Notes under the pieces: generated by a model
Told to the model about the DNA's origin: nothing
Databases searched by the model: none
The model's input: the letters and a program-made list of their open reading frames with translations, nothing else
Part shown: one piece after another, positions 16,827 to 24,716 of the stretch
How the letters are laid out: every line of letters starts with the position of its first letter
Position numbering within the stretch: position 1 is the stretch's first letter
Assembly (NCBI GenBank): GCA_026184435.1
Contig: CP046447.1
Direction: 5' to 3' (one strand)
Source: JAADFF01 sp013153035
GTDB lineage: Bacteria; Coprothermobacterota; Coprothermobacteria; Coprothermobacterales; JAADFF01
DNA: 64,000 bases
Position numbers and translations under genes: made by a program

Positions 16827-16855
16827 AGAAAAGGGGGCACATAGGTGCCCCCTTT
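16827..16855 (-). terminator. Intrinsic terminator after rubrerythrin
   Basis: GGGGGCAC and GTGCCCCC pair around ATAG. On the minus strand the hairpin is followed by TTTTCTATTT. It separates rubrerythrin from the reverse gyrase operon. Confidence 0.85.
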
Positions 16856-16873
16856 CACTTCCAATAGAGACAA

Positions 16874-17377
16874 TTAGAATTCTACAAATTTCTCGCCGGG
16901 AACACCACAAACAGGACATTTTTCCGGTACTTCGTCCTCTACGGTGTAACCACACACAGGACAGATATAAATCTTCTTTGCGGGGTAATCCTCACCCTTC
17001 TCAAGTAATTCTTTCGCTTTCTTGTACATGTCAGCGTGAATCTTCTCTGCCTCTATAGCATAGTGCATAGAACGTACTGCATCTTTCTCTTCCTGAAACT
17101 CGGCAGCATTTTCATAAACAGGATACATTTCTTCAATCTCAAATGTCTCTCCATCAATACCAGCTTGCACATTCTCCTCCAGTGAGCCTATCTTACCAAG
17201 CACCCTAAAGTGATTACGAGCATGAACAAACTCTGCATGGGCTATAGCCCTGAAAAGCTTTGCAAGACCGGATTTCCCCTTCCTCTCTGCTTCTTCGGCA
17301 AAGATAAGATACTTCATATGGGCCATAGATTCTCCGGCAAATGCTTCCTCCAAAAACTTCTTTGTCATTTCACGCAT
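16874..17377 (-). CDS. rbr: Rubrerythrin
   Basis: A 167-residue non-haem iron protein that reduces hydrogen peroxide in anaerobes. The N-terminal four-helix diiron domain keeps the metal-binding Glu and His residues (EEAFAGESMAHMKY, AEFVHARNHF, HYAIEAEKIHADMY). The C-terminal rubredoxin domain has CPVCGYTV and CPVCGVPGEKF, which bind one iron through four cysteines. The start is ATG 17377, close behind a GGGGGAAGG site. It stands alone and is divergent from an MFS transporter gene. It fits a strictly anaerobic or microaerobic lifestyle. Confidence 0.96.
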   Translation of the reverse strand: MREMTKKFLEEAFAGESMAHMKYLIFAEEAERKGKSGLAKLFRAIAHAEFVHARNHFRVLGKIGSLEENVQAGIDGETFEIEEMYPVYENAAEFQEEKDAVRSMHYAIEAEKIHADMYKKAKELLEKGEDYPAKKIYICPVCGYTVEDEVPEKCPVCGVPGEKFVEF

Positions 17378-17495
17378 GATACCTTCCCCCTTTCTGGAAT
17401 CTATTTATAAGTTTATTATACTCCAAAATAAAAACATCTCTATGTACAACATATTTTGCTACAATATCGTGAAACATTGGGGAGGGGGGATAGGT

Positions 17496-18602
17496 ATGCT
17501 TTGGAGTGTAACGGCATTCCATTTTCTTGTGGATTTCTTTGGTGCATTTTTCAAACCGTTGGGACCATTGTTCACACAAATGCTGGGTATCCGTACACGC
17601 GATTTTGCCACGCTACTGACAACCGTTGGCGGTATAGCAGCTCTAACACAGATACTATGGGGAATACTCGCAGATAGATGTCGCCGTGAAGGGATACTCG
17701 TTACCGCTATTGTGCTATTCGAGATATTGGCTGTATCGATGATTGGATTTGTCAAATCATTTGTCATGCTAGGTGTACTTGTCCTCATAGTTCGAGTTGC
17801 CAATTCGGCATTTCATCCAGTGGGAGCCAGCATAGCAGGACATGAAAGAAAAAGCACTAAGATAGCCATCTTCTCTATCATGGGAGGATTTGGTGCCGCT
17901 ATAGCACCTGCCCTTATCACATGGTATGTAGGTCAGTTTGGCATAGACAAGGTATGGATCCTCGGAGCCATAGGAGGAACATTGGCGCTACTAATATCCA
18001 TACCACTGTGGACATTCACCAAAGAAACAGTTTCTCATGTTGTTATACCTCATATATCTCTATGGAAAGTATTAACTGGTGTTTTTCTTGTTGTTAGTCT
18101 TCGCTCATTTATCATGGAGATATTCCATACATATCTGCCATTTTATGTTGAGTTAAAAGGTGGCTCTATACTATTAGGCGGTATCACATTGACACTAGGC
18201 ATGCTTCTTGGCACCATTACCAACTATTTTGGTGCATACTATAGAGACAAGAAGGGCATACAGTTCGTCAATCTTGTGGCATTTAGTGGCATGGCAATAT
18301 TTAGCCTGCTTTTCTATATAACAAATAACGATATCGTTAGAACTGTGGCATTTATCCTCTTCGATGCATCGGCATTTTTTTCAATGTCTGCCAACCTTGT
18401 TGAAGCACAGTTTCTGCTGCCAGAGAACAAGGGCTTTGCATCCAGCATAGCCATGGGCTTTTCTTGGGCTATAGGACAGTTTCTTGCCAGTGGATATGCT
18501 TCAATATTTGGAAACAATGTTCCATTCATGATTCTTAGCATGGTAGTGCTGAGTTTTCTTATGGTGCCTATGTCTGTTATTATGAAGAAAAGGGCAGCAT
18601 AA
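17496..18602 (+). CDS. MFS transporter, fosmidomycin-resistance (Fsr)-like
   Basis: An inner-membrane transporter of about 368 residues with 11-12 predicted helices. The segment NSAFHPVGASIAGHERKSTKIAIFSIMGGFGAAIAPALI after helix 4 resembles the Fsr subgroup of the major facilitator superfamily. Members export small molecules by proton antiport; fosmidomycin resistance is the named activity of one member. The substrate here is unknown. The start is ATG 17496, close behind GGGGAGGGGGGA. The stop lies 14 bases before the first of two tandem hydrolase genes, so the three may be co-transcribed. Confidence 0.8.
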   Translation: MLWSVTAFHFLVDFFGAFFKPLGPLFTQMLGIRTRDFATLLTTVGGIAALTQILWGILADRCRREGILVTAIVLFEILAVSMIGFVKSFVMLGVLVLIVRVANSAFHPVGASIAGHERKSTKIAIFSIMGGFGAAIAPALITWYVGQFGIDKVWILGAIGGTLALLISIPLWTFTKETVSHVVIPHISLWKVLTGVFLVVSLRSFIMEIFHTYLPFYVELKGGSILLGGITLTLGMLLGTITNYFGAYYRDKKGIQFVNLVAFSGMAIFSLLFYITNNDIVRTVAFILFDASAFFSMSANLVEAQFLLPENKGFASSIAMGFSWAIGQFLASGYASIFGNNVPFMILSMVVLSFLMVPMSVIMKKRAA

Positions 18603-18616
18603 GAAGGTGAAAACAT

Positions 18617-19843
18617 GTGCTTGACATAACACTACACGATGGTGACATAGTAGAATTTAGGGCATATTCAGAGACATTCAGAAGTGAAATTGTGCTATTT
18701 AGGGCATATATACACGGGGATATATCCCCAGAGTTCTTGACAAACAAGGTAGATATATATGCCAAGCTACCTTTATCCGGAGAGGTATCCCCTACCCCAC
18801 ATGTTGTTGGAAATATTAAACCTTTCAAGCCCACCCTTATTGAGGTACTACCTAACGACAAACACATGTGGCAACCGGTATCATCGCTAAAAGATAAAGT
18901 GGTCTTCGTGCTCGTTCATGGTATTAACCCGGAAGAAATACTGGCATCGTATCCTGACAAATATGACATCTGGAAAACAGCCTACAAATATCATGTATGG
19001 GATACAGCACACGAATACATTTACAAGCACATAGAAAACGTCACCATTCTCCATTACATATACCCATCAGCTATGGAAAGGTTACAAACAAATGCCAAAG
19101 CCCTTAGAGACAAGCTTCTGAATACAGACATAGAAAAGGCCAAAGGAATTTTCTTTATCGGTCATAGCATGGGAGGGCTTATCATCAGACAGATGCTGGA
19201 CTGTAGCGAGTGGTTCAGAGACATTACCACACATGCCTTTACCCTTAACACTCCCCATAGAGGTAGTCCATTGGCATCGCTTATGTTCACCCCACCAGAG
19301 TTCTGGAAGTGGATAGAAGAGGGAGCCAATGAAGAGAAATTAAAAACTGTAAGAAATATCAGATTGACTGTGGCAATGACATATCACCGTGGTGGGGGAG
19401 TTATGGCACAAGGATACCTTGATTTGCGGTGGGATAGCTTAGACAAATTAGAACCATTTCCTCAAATGCTCTCACCAGAAATATACAAGCTTAACACGAG
19501 CGAACAATTTACCCGCTATACATTTACCACCTCTACCATTCCACGCCACAATCTGGCCTATCCTATACTCAAGCTTGCCGACAGAATGTATCATGAACCT
19601 CGAGACCACATAGGCCTTATCATGATGCAAAGACTCATGGAAGCCATGGGGGAGATAGTAGGGACAGGACTCTGGTATGAAGGTGATGGCCTCGTACCCA
19701 TATCTAGTCAGATACCAGTGAAATATATGGAAGATGGATTCACATTTGACATATTAGGGCCAATGACAGCTGACCACATAGACATCTTTACCAGTCCCAA
19801 GGTCTGGTCGGCTGTCATTGATAGGGTGAAAACATATGTCTGA
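18617..19843 (+). CDS. Alpha/beta hydrolase, lipase-like (first of tandem pair)
   Basis: A 408-residue protein. Residues 1-90 form a family-specific N-terminal part with RAYIHGDISPEF. The alpha/beta hydrolase core begins at VVFVLVHGINPEE (oxyanion-hole HG). The nucleophile elbow is GHSMGGLIIRQML, and TLNTPHRGSPLASL follows, a segment typical of lipases and PGAP1-like esterases. A later DGLVPISSQ and ADHIDIFTSPKVW provide likely Asp and His of the triad. There is no signal peptide, so it should act in the cytoplasm. The start GTG 18617 has AAGGTGA six bases upstream. It is paralogous along its whole length to the next gene. The substrate is unknown. Confidence 0.8.
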   Translation: MLDITLHDGDIVEFRAYSETFRSEIVLFRAYIHGDISPEFLTNKVDIYAKLPLSGEVSPTPHVVGNIKPFKPTLIEVLPNDKHMWQPVSSLKDKVVFVLVHGINPEEILASYPDKYDIWKTAYKYHVWDTAHEYIYKHIENVTILHYIYPSAMERLQTNAKALRDKLLNTDIEKAKGIFFIGHSMGGLIIRQMLDCSEWFRDITTHAFTLNTPHRGSPLASLMFTPPEFWKWIEEGANEEKLKTVRNIRLTVAMTYHRGGGVMAQGYLDLRWDSLDKLEPFPQMLSPEIYKLNTSEQFTRYTFTTSTIPRHNLAYPILKLADRMYHEPRDHIGLIMMQRLMEAMGEIVGTGLWYEGDGLVPISSQIPVKYMEDGFTFDILGPMTADHIDIFTSPKVWSAVIDRVKTYV

Positions 19844-21038
19844 TAGCGATATATATCAAGAAGGCAATATCGTAGAGTGGCAAAGAAAATTACCATTTAG
19901 TAAGAAATATATCACCATTTTCCGGGCATATATACACGGCGATATCAACGAAGATTTATTTAATAAGCTAGATATTCTTACCCATGAATATGACCGCACA
20001 GTTGTCGTAGGCAATAAAAAACCATTCACCCCAGATATAGCACTACTCGATGAAGAGAATCTTGTAGACTATCATCCCGTCAAAAAGGTTGATGGCGATG
20101 TGTTCATACTCGTGCATGGTATCAACTCATCGGAAATTACCGGAGAGGATACTACAGCCACCTTTTACACAGAGCATCGTAGAAAATTCGTACACACCTA
20201 CATTAAGAAACATTTTCCAGATGCTACCATACTTCACTTTCTGTATCCATCATCCATGAGAACACTACAGGAGAATGGTAATGCCTTCATAAACACCATT
20301 AAATCCTTATCTGGCATAGAAAACAGTCGTCTATACCTTATAGGTTATAGCTTAGGAGGGCTTGTGATAAGGTATGCAATAAACCATGATAGATTCATTA
20401 GATATCTCAATCCCCCCGTGCTAACCATCAATACACCTCACAGGGGCACTCCCCTTGTATCGCTATCATTCGCACCATCTGAGTTTTGGGAATATGCAGG
20501 TAATATATCGGGAAACACAAAGGAAACTGCAACACTCATTAAAGACTTAAAGCAAGCACTGATACTTACATATATGACAGGGGCAATAATGGCACCGGGA
20601 TACTTAGCACTAAGATGGGATCATGGAGAGCATTTTGATAGATTTTCCACAATGGTATCTGAAACCCTCTACAAACTCAATACCAATGATGGATATACAA
20701 ACTATATGTTCTCGTCATCGGTCATACCAAGACACCACAAAGTGGAAGCATTGAAGGTACTTATTGAAAAATACAGGTACAATCCTATGGCAACCCGTAT
20801 AGGGCTATTTCTCTGTCACAGGCTCATTACAGATATCGGCAAGCTCCTTAAAGTTAACAGATGGCCAGAATCAGATGGTGCCACTCCTCTGAGCAGTCAA
20901 CTACCTGTAAAATATCTCGAAGAACCTATGCACTTTACACCTTTAGGGCCATTTGAGGGGGATCATATAGGAATTATCCTGAGTGACAGCATGTGGGATA
21001 AAACACTGTCTACACTAAAAGAAATCGGGGGACGATAG
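19836..21038 (+). CDS. Alpha/beta hydrolase, lipase-like (second of tandem pair)
   Basis: A 400-residue paralogue of the preceding gene, overlapping it by 8 bases. Shared landmarks are RAYIHGDINEDL in the N-terminal part, VFILVHGINSSE, the nucleophile elbow IGYSLGGLVIRYA (Ser kept, Met changed to Leu), TINTPHRGTPLVSL, SDGATPLSSQLPVKYLEE and GDHIGII for the likely acid and His. No signal peptide or membrane helix is seen. Both copies keep a plausible triad, so neither is an obvious pseudogene. The leader GGTGAAAACAT before the start is nearly the same as that of the first copy, which fits a recent tandem duplication followed by divergence. Confidence 0.8.
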   Translation: MSDSDIYQEGNIVEWQRKLPFSKKYITIFRAYIHGDINEDLFNKLDILTHEYDRTVVVGNKKPFTPDIALLDEENLVDYHPVKKVDGDVFILVHGINSSEITGEDTTATFYTEHRRKFVHTYIKKHFPDATILHFLYPSSMRTLQENGNAFINTIKSLSGIENSRLYLIGYSLGGLVIRYAINHDRFIRYLNPPVLTINTPHRGTPLVSLSFAPSEFWEYAGNISGNTKETATLIKDLKQALILTYMTGAIMAPGYLALRWDHGEHFDRFSTMVSETLYKLNTNDGYTNYMFSSSVIPRHHKVEALKVLIEKYRYNPMATRIGLFLCHRLITDIGKLLKVNRWPESDGATPLSSQLPVKYLEEPMHFTPLGPFEGDHIGIILSDSMWDKTLSTLKEIGGR

Positions 21039-21046
21039 CCCCCCGA
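21015..21046 (-). terminator. Hairpin, likely terminator of the coiled-coil gene
   Basis: CGGGGG and CCCCCG pair across the stop codon of the second hydrolase. On the minus strand a T-rich run (GATTTCTTTTAG) follows. Confidence 0.6.
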
Positions 21047-21049
21047 AAA

Positions 21050-21283
21050 TCAGTCAATGTCTCCATACTTCTCCTTGTATTTTGCGAGCTTTGCTTTGAG
21101 CATCTGGATTTCCCTCTTTAACATGCGGTTTTCCGCCTCATAACCATCAAGGGCAATTTGCGTCTGTTGAAGAAGCCTTGAGGCCTCAAAGTATTTAAAT
21201 TTATAAGACGAAGCAAGGCTCTCAAAGTCCATGGCAATTTTACGTAGGCGGGCAACTTCCTCCTCAAGTTCTTGTGTAGTCAT
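21050..21283 (-). CDS. Small coiled-coil protein
   Basis: A 77-residue protein predicted to be one long helix. Residues 5-75 are heptad-rich (ELEEEVARLRKIAMDFESL, then ENRMLKREIQMLKAKLAKYKEKY). The composition recalls ZapB-type or other short coiled-coil cell-division proteins, but no specific motif supports that name. A GGAGATGA site precedes the ATG. It is divergent from a ZIP transporter gene. Confidence 0.65.
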   Translation of the reverse strand: MTTQELEEEVARLRKIAMDFESLASSYKFKYFEASRLLQQTQIALDGYEAENRMLKREIQMLKAKLAKYKEKYGDID

Positions 21284-21324
21284 AACACATCATCTCCTTA
21301 CATCATGCTATATCTCTAAAAGTC

Positions 21325-21332
21325 ATTATAAT
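21325..21332. promoter_or_regulatory. Palindromic -10 element between divergent genes
   Basis: ATTATAAT reads as TATAAT on both strands. It lies 22 bases before the ZIP gene start and 42 bases before the coiled-coil gene start. No clear -35 box is seen. Confidence 0.45.
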
Positions 21333-21353
21333 ACTTAAAGAGGTGATGCGAAA

Positions 21354-22151
21354 GTGAATATCGCTGAACTTAATCCTGTTTTCTTGGCATTCCTTGCTAC
21401 CCTATACACATGGTTTATGACAGCGCTGGGTGCCGGTATTGTTCTGTTTTTTAAAAGCCCCAGTAGAAAATTTCTCGATATGATGTTGGGATTTGCCGGA
21501 GGTGTAATGGTAGCTGCCAGCTTCTGGTCACTCCTCGCACCATCGATAGAGATGTCAAAGGATATGGGACTCATCCCGTGGATACCACCGGCAATAGGAT
21601 TCTTACTTGGAGGAGCCACACTAAGAATCATAGACATGTTTCTTCCACACCTACATCCATTTGAAGACAACCCTGAAGGACCAAAGACTTCATGGAGACG
21701 AACAACACTCCTTATTCTCGCCATTACACTCCATAACATTCCCGAGGGTCTGGCCGTTGGTGTGGGGTTTGGAGCTGCGGGATCAGGTTTACCCGGCGCA
21801 TCATTCGCCGGTGCTCTGGCACTTGCCATAGGAATTGGTATACAAAACTTTCCTGAGGGTATGGCAGTATCGATGCCACTACGCAGAGAGGGGTTATCTG
21901 TATGGAAAAGCTTTTGGTGGGGTCAGCTATCTGGTATCGTAGAAATTATCGCCGGTGTTATAGGTGCATACTGGGTTATACACATGAGAGGTTTACTCCC
22001 TTATGCATTGGCATTCGCCGCAGGTGCCATGATATATGTCGTTATCGAAGAGCTTATTCCCGAAGCTCAACGCGAAGGTTCAGATATACCCACCATAGGC
22101 TTTATGATAGGCTTCGTCATCATGATGATACTCGATGTAGCACTGGGATAA
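21354..22151 (+). CDS. ZIP-family metal transporter
   Basis: A 265-residue protein with eight predicted membrane helices. The ZIP signature LHNIPEGLAVGVGFG in helix 4 and the matching NFPEGMAVSMPLRREG in helix 5 hold the conserved His/Asn/Pro/Glu metal-binding residues. A short loop before helix 4 has HLHPFEDNPEGPK with histidines typical of the variable loop. It should import zinc or other divalent metals and is closest in layout to ZupT-like bacterial members. The start GTG 21354 follows AGAGGTGAT. Confidence 0.92.
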   Translation: MNIAELNPVFLAFLATLYTWFMTALGAGIVLFFKSPSRKFLDMMLGFAGGVMVAASFWSLLAPSIEMSKDMGLIPWIPPAIGFLLGGATLRIIDMFLPHLHPFEDNPEGPKTSWRRTTLLILAITLHNIPEGLAVGVGFGAAGSGLPGASFAGALALAIGIGIQNFPEGMAVSMPLRREGLSVWKSFWWGQLSGIVEIIAGVIGAYWVIHMRGLLPYALAFAAGAMIYVVIEELIPEAQREGSDIPTIGFMIGFVIMMILDVALG

Positions 22152-22160
22152 CCTTATAAA

Positions 22161-22188
22161 AATAAGGGGGCATATGCCCCCTTTATTT
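22161..22188. terminator. Bidirectional terminator between convergent genes
   Basis: AATAAGGGGGC and GCCCCCTTTATT pair around ATAT. The stem has A-rich and T-rich flanks, so it can end both the ZIP gene and the chemoreceptor gene. Confidence 0.9.
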
Positions 22189-22208
22189 CACTTATAAAAT
22201 AGTCAATA

Positions 22209-23057
22209 TCAGACTTTAAGCTCAGCTATCTTATTCTGCGCCTTGGCTATTGAAGATATAACCCTTTCTATAACCTCAGTTTCCTCTCTTACCTCTTCCA
22301 TAACCTCAATAGCATCGTTGAGACTGGCAACGATAGACTGCAAATCTTTTGTGGCACCTTCCATTGTCTCCATAACGGCGGCCATGGTCTTTTTATTCTC
22401 CTCAAGGAAGACAAGCATCTTCTGGGTAGCATTGCTAAATAGCTTAAACATGCTACCAACTTTCTTTACACCCTCAAGAGACTTTTTCACTTCACTCATC
22501 ATATGCTCTACTTTGGCGGAAATACGTTCACTAACCTCGGCAGTTTGCTTGGCAAGCTTCTGTATTTCATCGGCAACCACGGCAAACCCCTTACCTGCCT
22601 CACCGGCACGGGCTGCTTCAATAGCAGCATTAAGGGCAAGAAGTTTTGTTCTCTTGGCAATTTTCTGTATATCTTCAACCATCTCTGTAATTTCCATAAA
22701 ACCCTCCAGGGCTTTCATGGTATCGTCTACAACAGATTCAACCTCATCGGCAATACCCTCAAGAGATGTACCATACTGTTTTATCTCCTCAAGAAGGTCT
22801 TCACCCAATTTTTCAACGGCCTCTATGTTATGAATAAGTCTATCTGTATTCTCAACAAAGCCATCTTGCAGACGTGCTATATCATTTTGTATTTCATAAA
22901 ATAAATCTGTCATACGAGCCACTTTAACCTGTATCTTCTCACCACGCCTAACAAGAGCCTCGTCAAATTTTGCGGTAAACGAGTGCATAACCTCCACTTT
23001 AAACATTGCGTCGGAGAAGGTCTTTATAAGATTGTTTACCATATCCTGTCCTGGCAT
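22209..23057 (-). CDS. Soluble methyl-accepting chemotaxis signalling protein
   Basis: A 282-residue protein with no membrane helix and no recognisable sensor domain. It is helical throughout. The C-terminal half carries the conserved receptor tip KRTKLLALNAAIEAARAGE followed by GKGFAVVADEIQKLA, the part that contacts CheA and CheW. The N-terminal 90 residues (SFTAKFDEALVRRGEKIQ, then IQNDIARLQDGF) may be a small partner-binding region. It lies 10 bases downstream of an oxygen-binding diiron protein gene. In Treponema such a diiron protein feeds a soluble receptor to give oxygen-dependent chemotaxis, so the same pairing is inferred here. No cheA or cheW is in the window. Confidence 0.88.
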   Translation of the reverse strand: MPGQDMVNNLIKTFSDAMFKVEVMHSFTAKFDEALVRRGEKIQVKVARMTDLFYEIQNDIARLQDGFVENTDRLIHNIEAVEKLGEDLLEEIKQYGTSLEGIADEVESVVDDTMKALEGFMEITEMVEDIQKIAKRTKLLALNAAIEAARAGEAGKGFAVVADEIQKLAKQTAEVSERISAKVEHMMSEVKKSLEGVKKVGSMFKLFSNATQKMLVFLEENKKTMAAVMETMEGATKDLQSIVASLNDAIEVMEEVREETEVIERVISSIAKAQNKIAELKV

Positions 23058-23067
23058 AGTGGCTCAC

Positions 23068-23838
23068 CTACCTTCCGTATACTTCATCTATGATGTCAGA
23101 GCCACATCTAAGATTTTCAAACCAACTGAGGAACTTTTCTGTCATTTCTCTTGGATAAATAGCACCGTGCTGTGGAACCATCCACTCAATATCAAACCCC
23201 TTTACCATAGAAACCCACTTACGACATGCAGCATTGGATGCCATATATCTTTTGTGAAATGCCTCTACAATGGCATTCTTAAGATGCCACTCAAAATCTT
23301 CTACTTTACGAGACTTTGTACCTGGTGGCAACACAGAAGCACCAATATCTGAGCTAAATAATACTTTGGCAACAGGATCATAAAGTGTGAACTCACCCGG
23401 TGAGTGGAGATAATGGGCTGGAATAACCTTCAGAACATTTCCTGAAGAGAACCTAATTTCCATACCTTTATCTGGTATACCAACAATTCGTTTTTCATCA
23501 TATACTCCAAAATGTGGTAAAAATCTTGTCCACAATTCAGAAACATATACCTTTGCACGCTCAGATACATTAAGCCACATCATGATACCAGATGTAACAT
23601 CTGGATCTTGGTGGCTGTAGAAAAGACCAGTCAGCCTTGTTGGGTCTATAACCTCAGAGACATTGGCAAGAACAGTGGCAAACACATGGGCACCTCCTGG
23701 GTCAAGTAGAAAAGCCTCACTACCATCTATGATAAGAAACTGGTTTACAGGAATACCCTCCGATCCGCCAATATCGGTGCCAAGCATAATAAACTTATGC
23801 TGACCGTCATCGTAAAGTACTTCGTTATCAAATATCAT
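23068..23838 (-). CDS. ODP-type diiron oxygen sensor (flavodiiron-like lactamase fold)
   Basis: A 256-residue metallo-beta-lactamase-fold protein of the flavodiiron type, but without a flavodoxin domain. Likely iron ligands are His76, Asp78 and Asp80 in FYSHQDPDVTSG, His145 in HYLHSPGEFTLYD, Asp164 in LFSSDIGAS and His224 in VPQHGAIYP. True flavodiiron enzymes have HxExD; here the Glu is Asp. Stand-alone proteins of this type act as oxygen-binding sensors (ODP) for chemotaxis in Treponema. The next gene, 10 bases away, is a soluble chemoreceptor, which fits that role well. An enzymatic oxygen- or NO-reducing role remains possible. The start is ATG 23838 after GGGGGTAGG. Confidence 0.8.
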   Translation of the reverse strand: MIFDNEVLYDDGQHKFIMLGTDIGGSEGIPVNQFLIIDGSEAFLLDPGGAHVFATVLANVSEVIDPTRLTGLFYSHQDPDVTSGIMMWLNVSERAKVYVSELWTRFLPHFGVYDEKRIVGIPDKGMEIRFSSGNVLKVIPAHYLHSPGEFTLYDPVAKVLFSSDIGASVLPPGTKSRKVEDFEWHLKNAIVEAFHKRYMASNAACRKWVSMVKGFDIEWMVPQHGAIYPREMTEKFLSWFENLRCGSDIIDEVYGR

Positions 23839-23925
23839 GGCACCTACCCCCTTTCTTTGCTATATGGCAACCACAATATACACCGTTTCAACTATAATTT
23901 TAACACAAGGGGAGGGATTTTATTC

Positions 23926-24618
23926 GTGATAAAGCTCAATGCAGACATAGGAAAAAACCATACCCAAGGTACGTTTATTAAAAGGATAAACAGATTCGTA
24001 GCAGAGGTAGAAGTAAATGGTAAAAGATATCATGCTCATCTACACGATTCAGGCAGATTAGGAGAACTACTTATTCCGGGAAAACCTATCATGCTTATTC
24101 CACACAAATCTCCCAAAACCGACTTTAAAGTTATTGCCATACACAGAGATGGATATGGATGGATACTTCTAAACTCTGGCATGCATAGACGTATTATAGA
24201 AGCTATACTGAGACAAAAGCTTGTAGATGAATTTCGAGAGATAAAAGACTTCAGGGCAGAATACAGGGTGGGTAGCCATCGTATTGACTTTTTACTAACA
24301 TTTAAAGATTATCAGGCACTCATGGAAGTTAAAGGTTGTACACTATTTGAAGGAAAAACTTGCCTTTTTCCAGATGCTCCAACAAAAAGAGGGGCTGATC
24401 ATGTCAAACTCCTTGCCCAGCACACACCATCTTTTTTAACATTTCTTGTATGCCATCAAGATATAGAAACAGTCAAACCCAATTGTAAGGAAGATGCAAT
24501 TTTTTGCAAGAATCTCAAAGAGGCGGTAAAAGCAGGTGTAAAGCCTATAGCAGTAAAAATCAGTTACCATGATGGCCATGTATATTATGCAGGAAAGGCA
24601 CATGTAGAAATTCCCTAA
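23926..24618 (+). CDS. sfsA: SfsA family DNA-binding / nuclease-like protein
   Basis: A 230-residue protein of the SfsA family, named for effects on maltose metabolism in E. coli. It has an N-terminal OB-like part (FIKRINRFVAEVEVNGKRYHAHLHDSGRLGELL) and a C-terminal PD-(D/E)XK nuclease-like core (HRIDFLLTFKDYQALMEVKGCTL, then FPDAPTKRGADHVKLL). The GRL motif and the MEVKxxTL motif are family hallmarks. The biochemical role is not settled. The start is GTG 23926, nine bases after GGGGAGGG; an upstream ATG at 23797 would overlap the divergent diiron gene and has no ribosome site. Confidence 0.92.
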   Translation: MIKLNADIGKNHTQGTFIKRINRFVAEVEVNGKRYHAHLHDSGRLGELLIPGKPIMLIPHKSPKTDFKVIAIHRDGYGWILLNSGMHRRIIEAILRQKLVDEFREIKDFRAEYRVGSHRIDFLLTFKDYQALMEVKGCTLFEGKTCLFPDAPTKRGADHVKLLAQHTPSFLTFLVCHQDIETVKPNCKEDAIFCKNLKEAVKAGVKPIAVKISYHDGHVYYAGKAHVEIP

Positions 24619-24634
24619 TGTTAAGAAACCTCTA

Positions 24635-24663
24635 TTGACGAGCATTTTTCTCTTTGATAGCAT
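24635..24663 (+). promoter_or_regulatory. Sigma-70-type promoter of the purine permease gene
   Basis: TTGACG at 24635-24640, a 17-base spacer and TAGCAT at 24658-24663. The start codon is about 53 bases further on. Confidence 0.55.
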
Positions 24664-24716
24664 AAAGGTGTATTTAGATTATTAACAAAACAAGCGGGGG
24701 AACAGGGGGGATACAA

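Noticed and set aside
18617..21038. One of the tandem hydrolases as a pseudogene
   Set aside because: Both keep full length, a nucleophile elbow, plausible acid and His residues, and good ribosome sites.
24436..24663. A 75-codon frame on the minus strand opposite the end of sfsA
   Set aside because: No ribosome site, Cys/Tyr/Phe-rich shadow translation, and it lies across the promoter of the purine permease gene.
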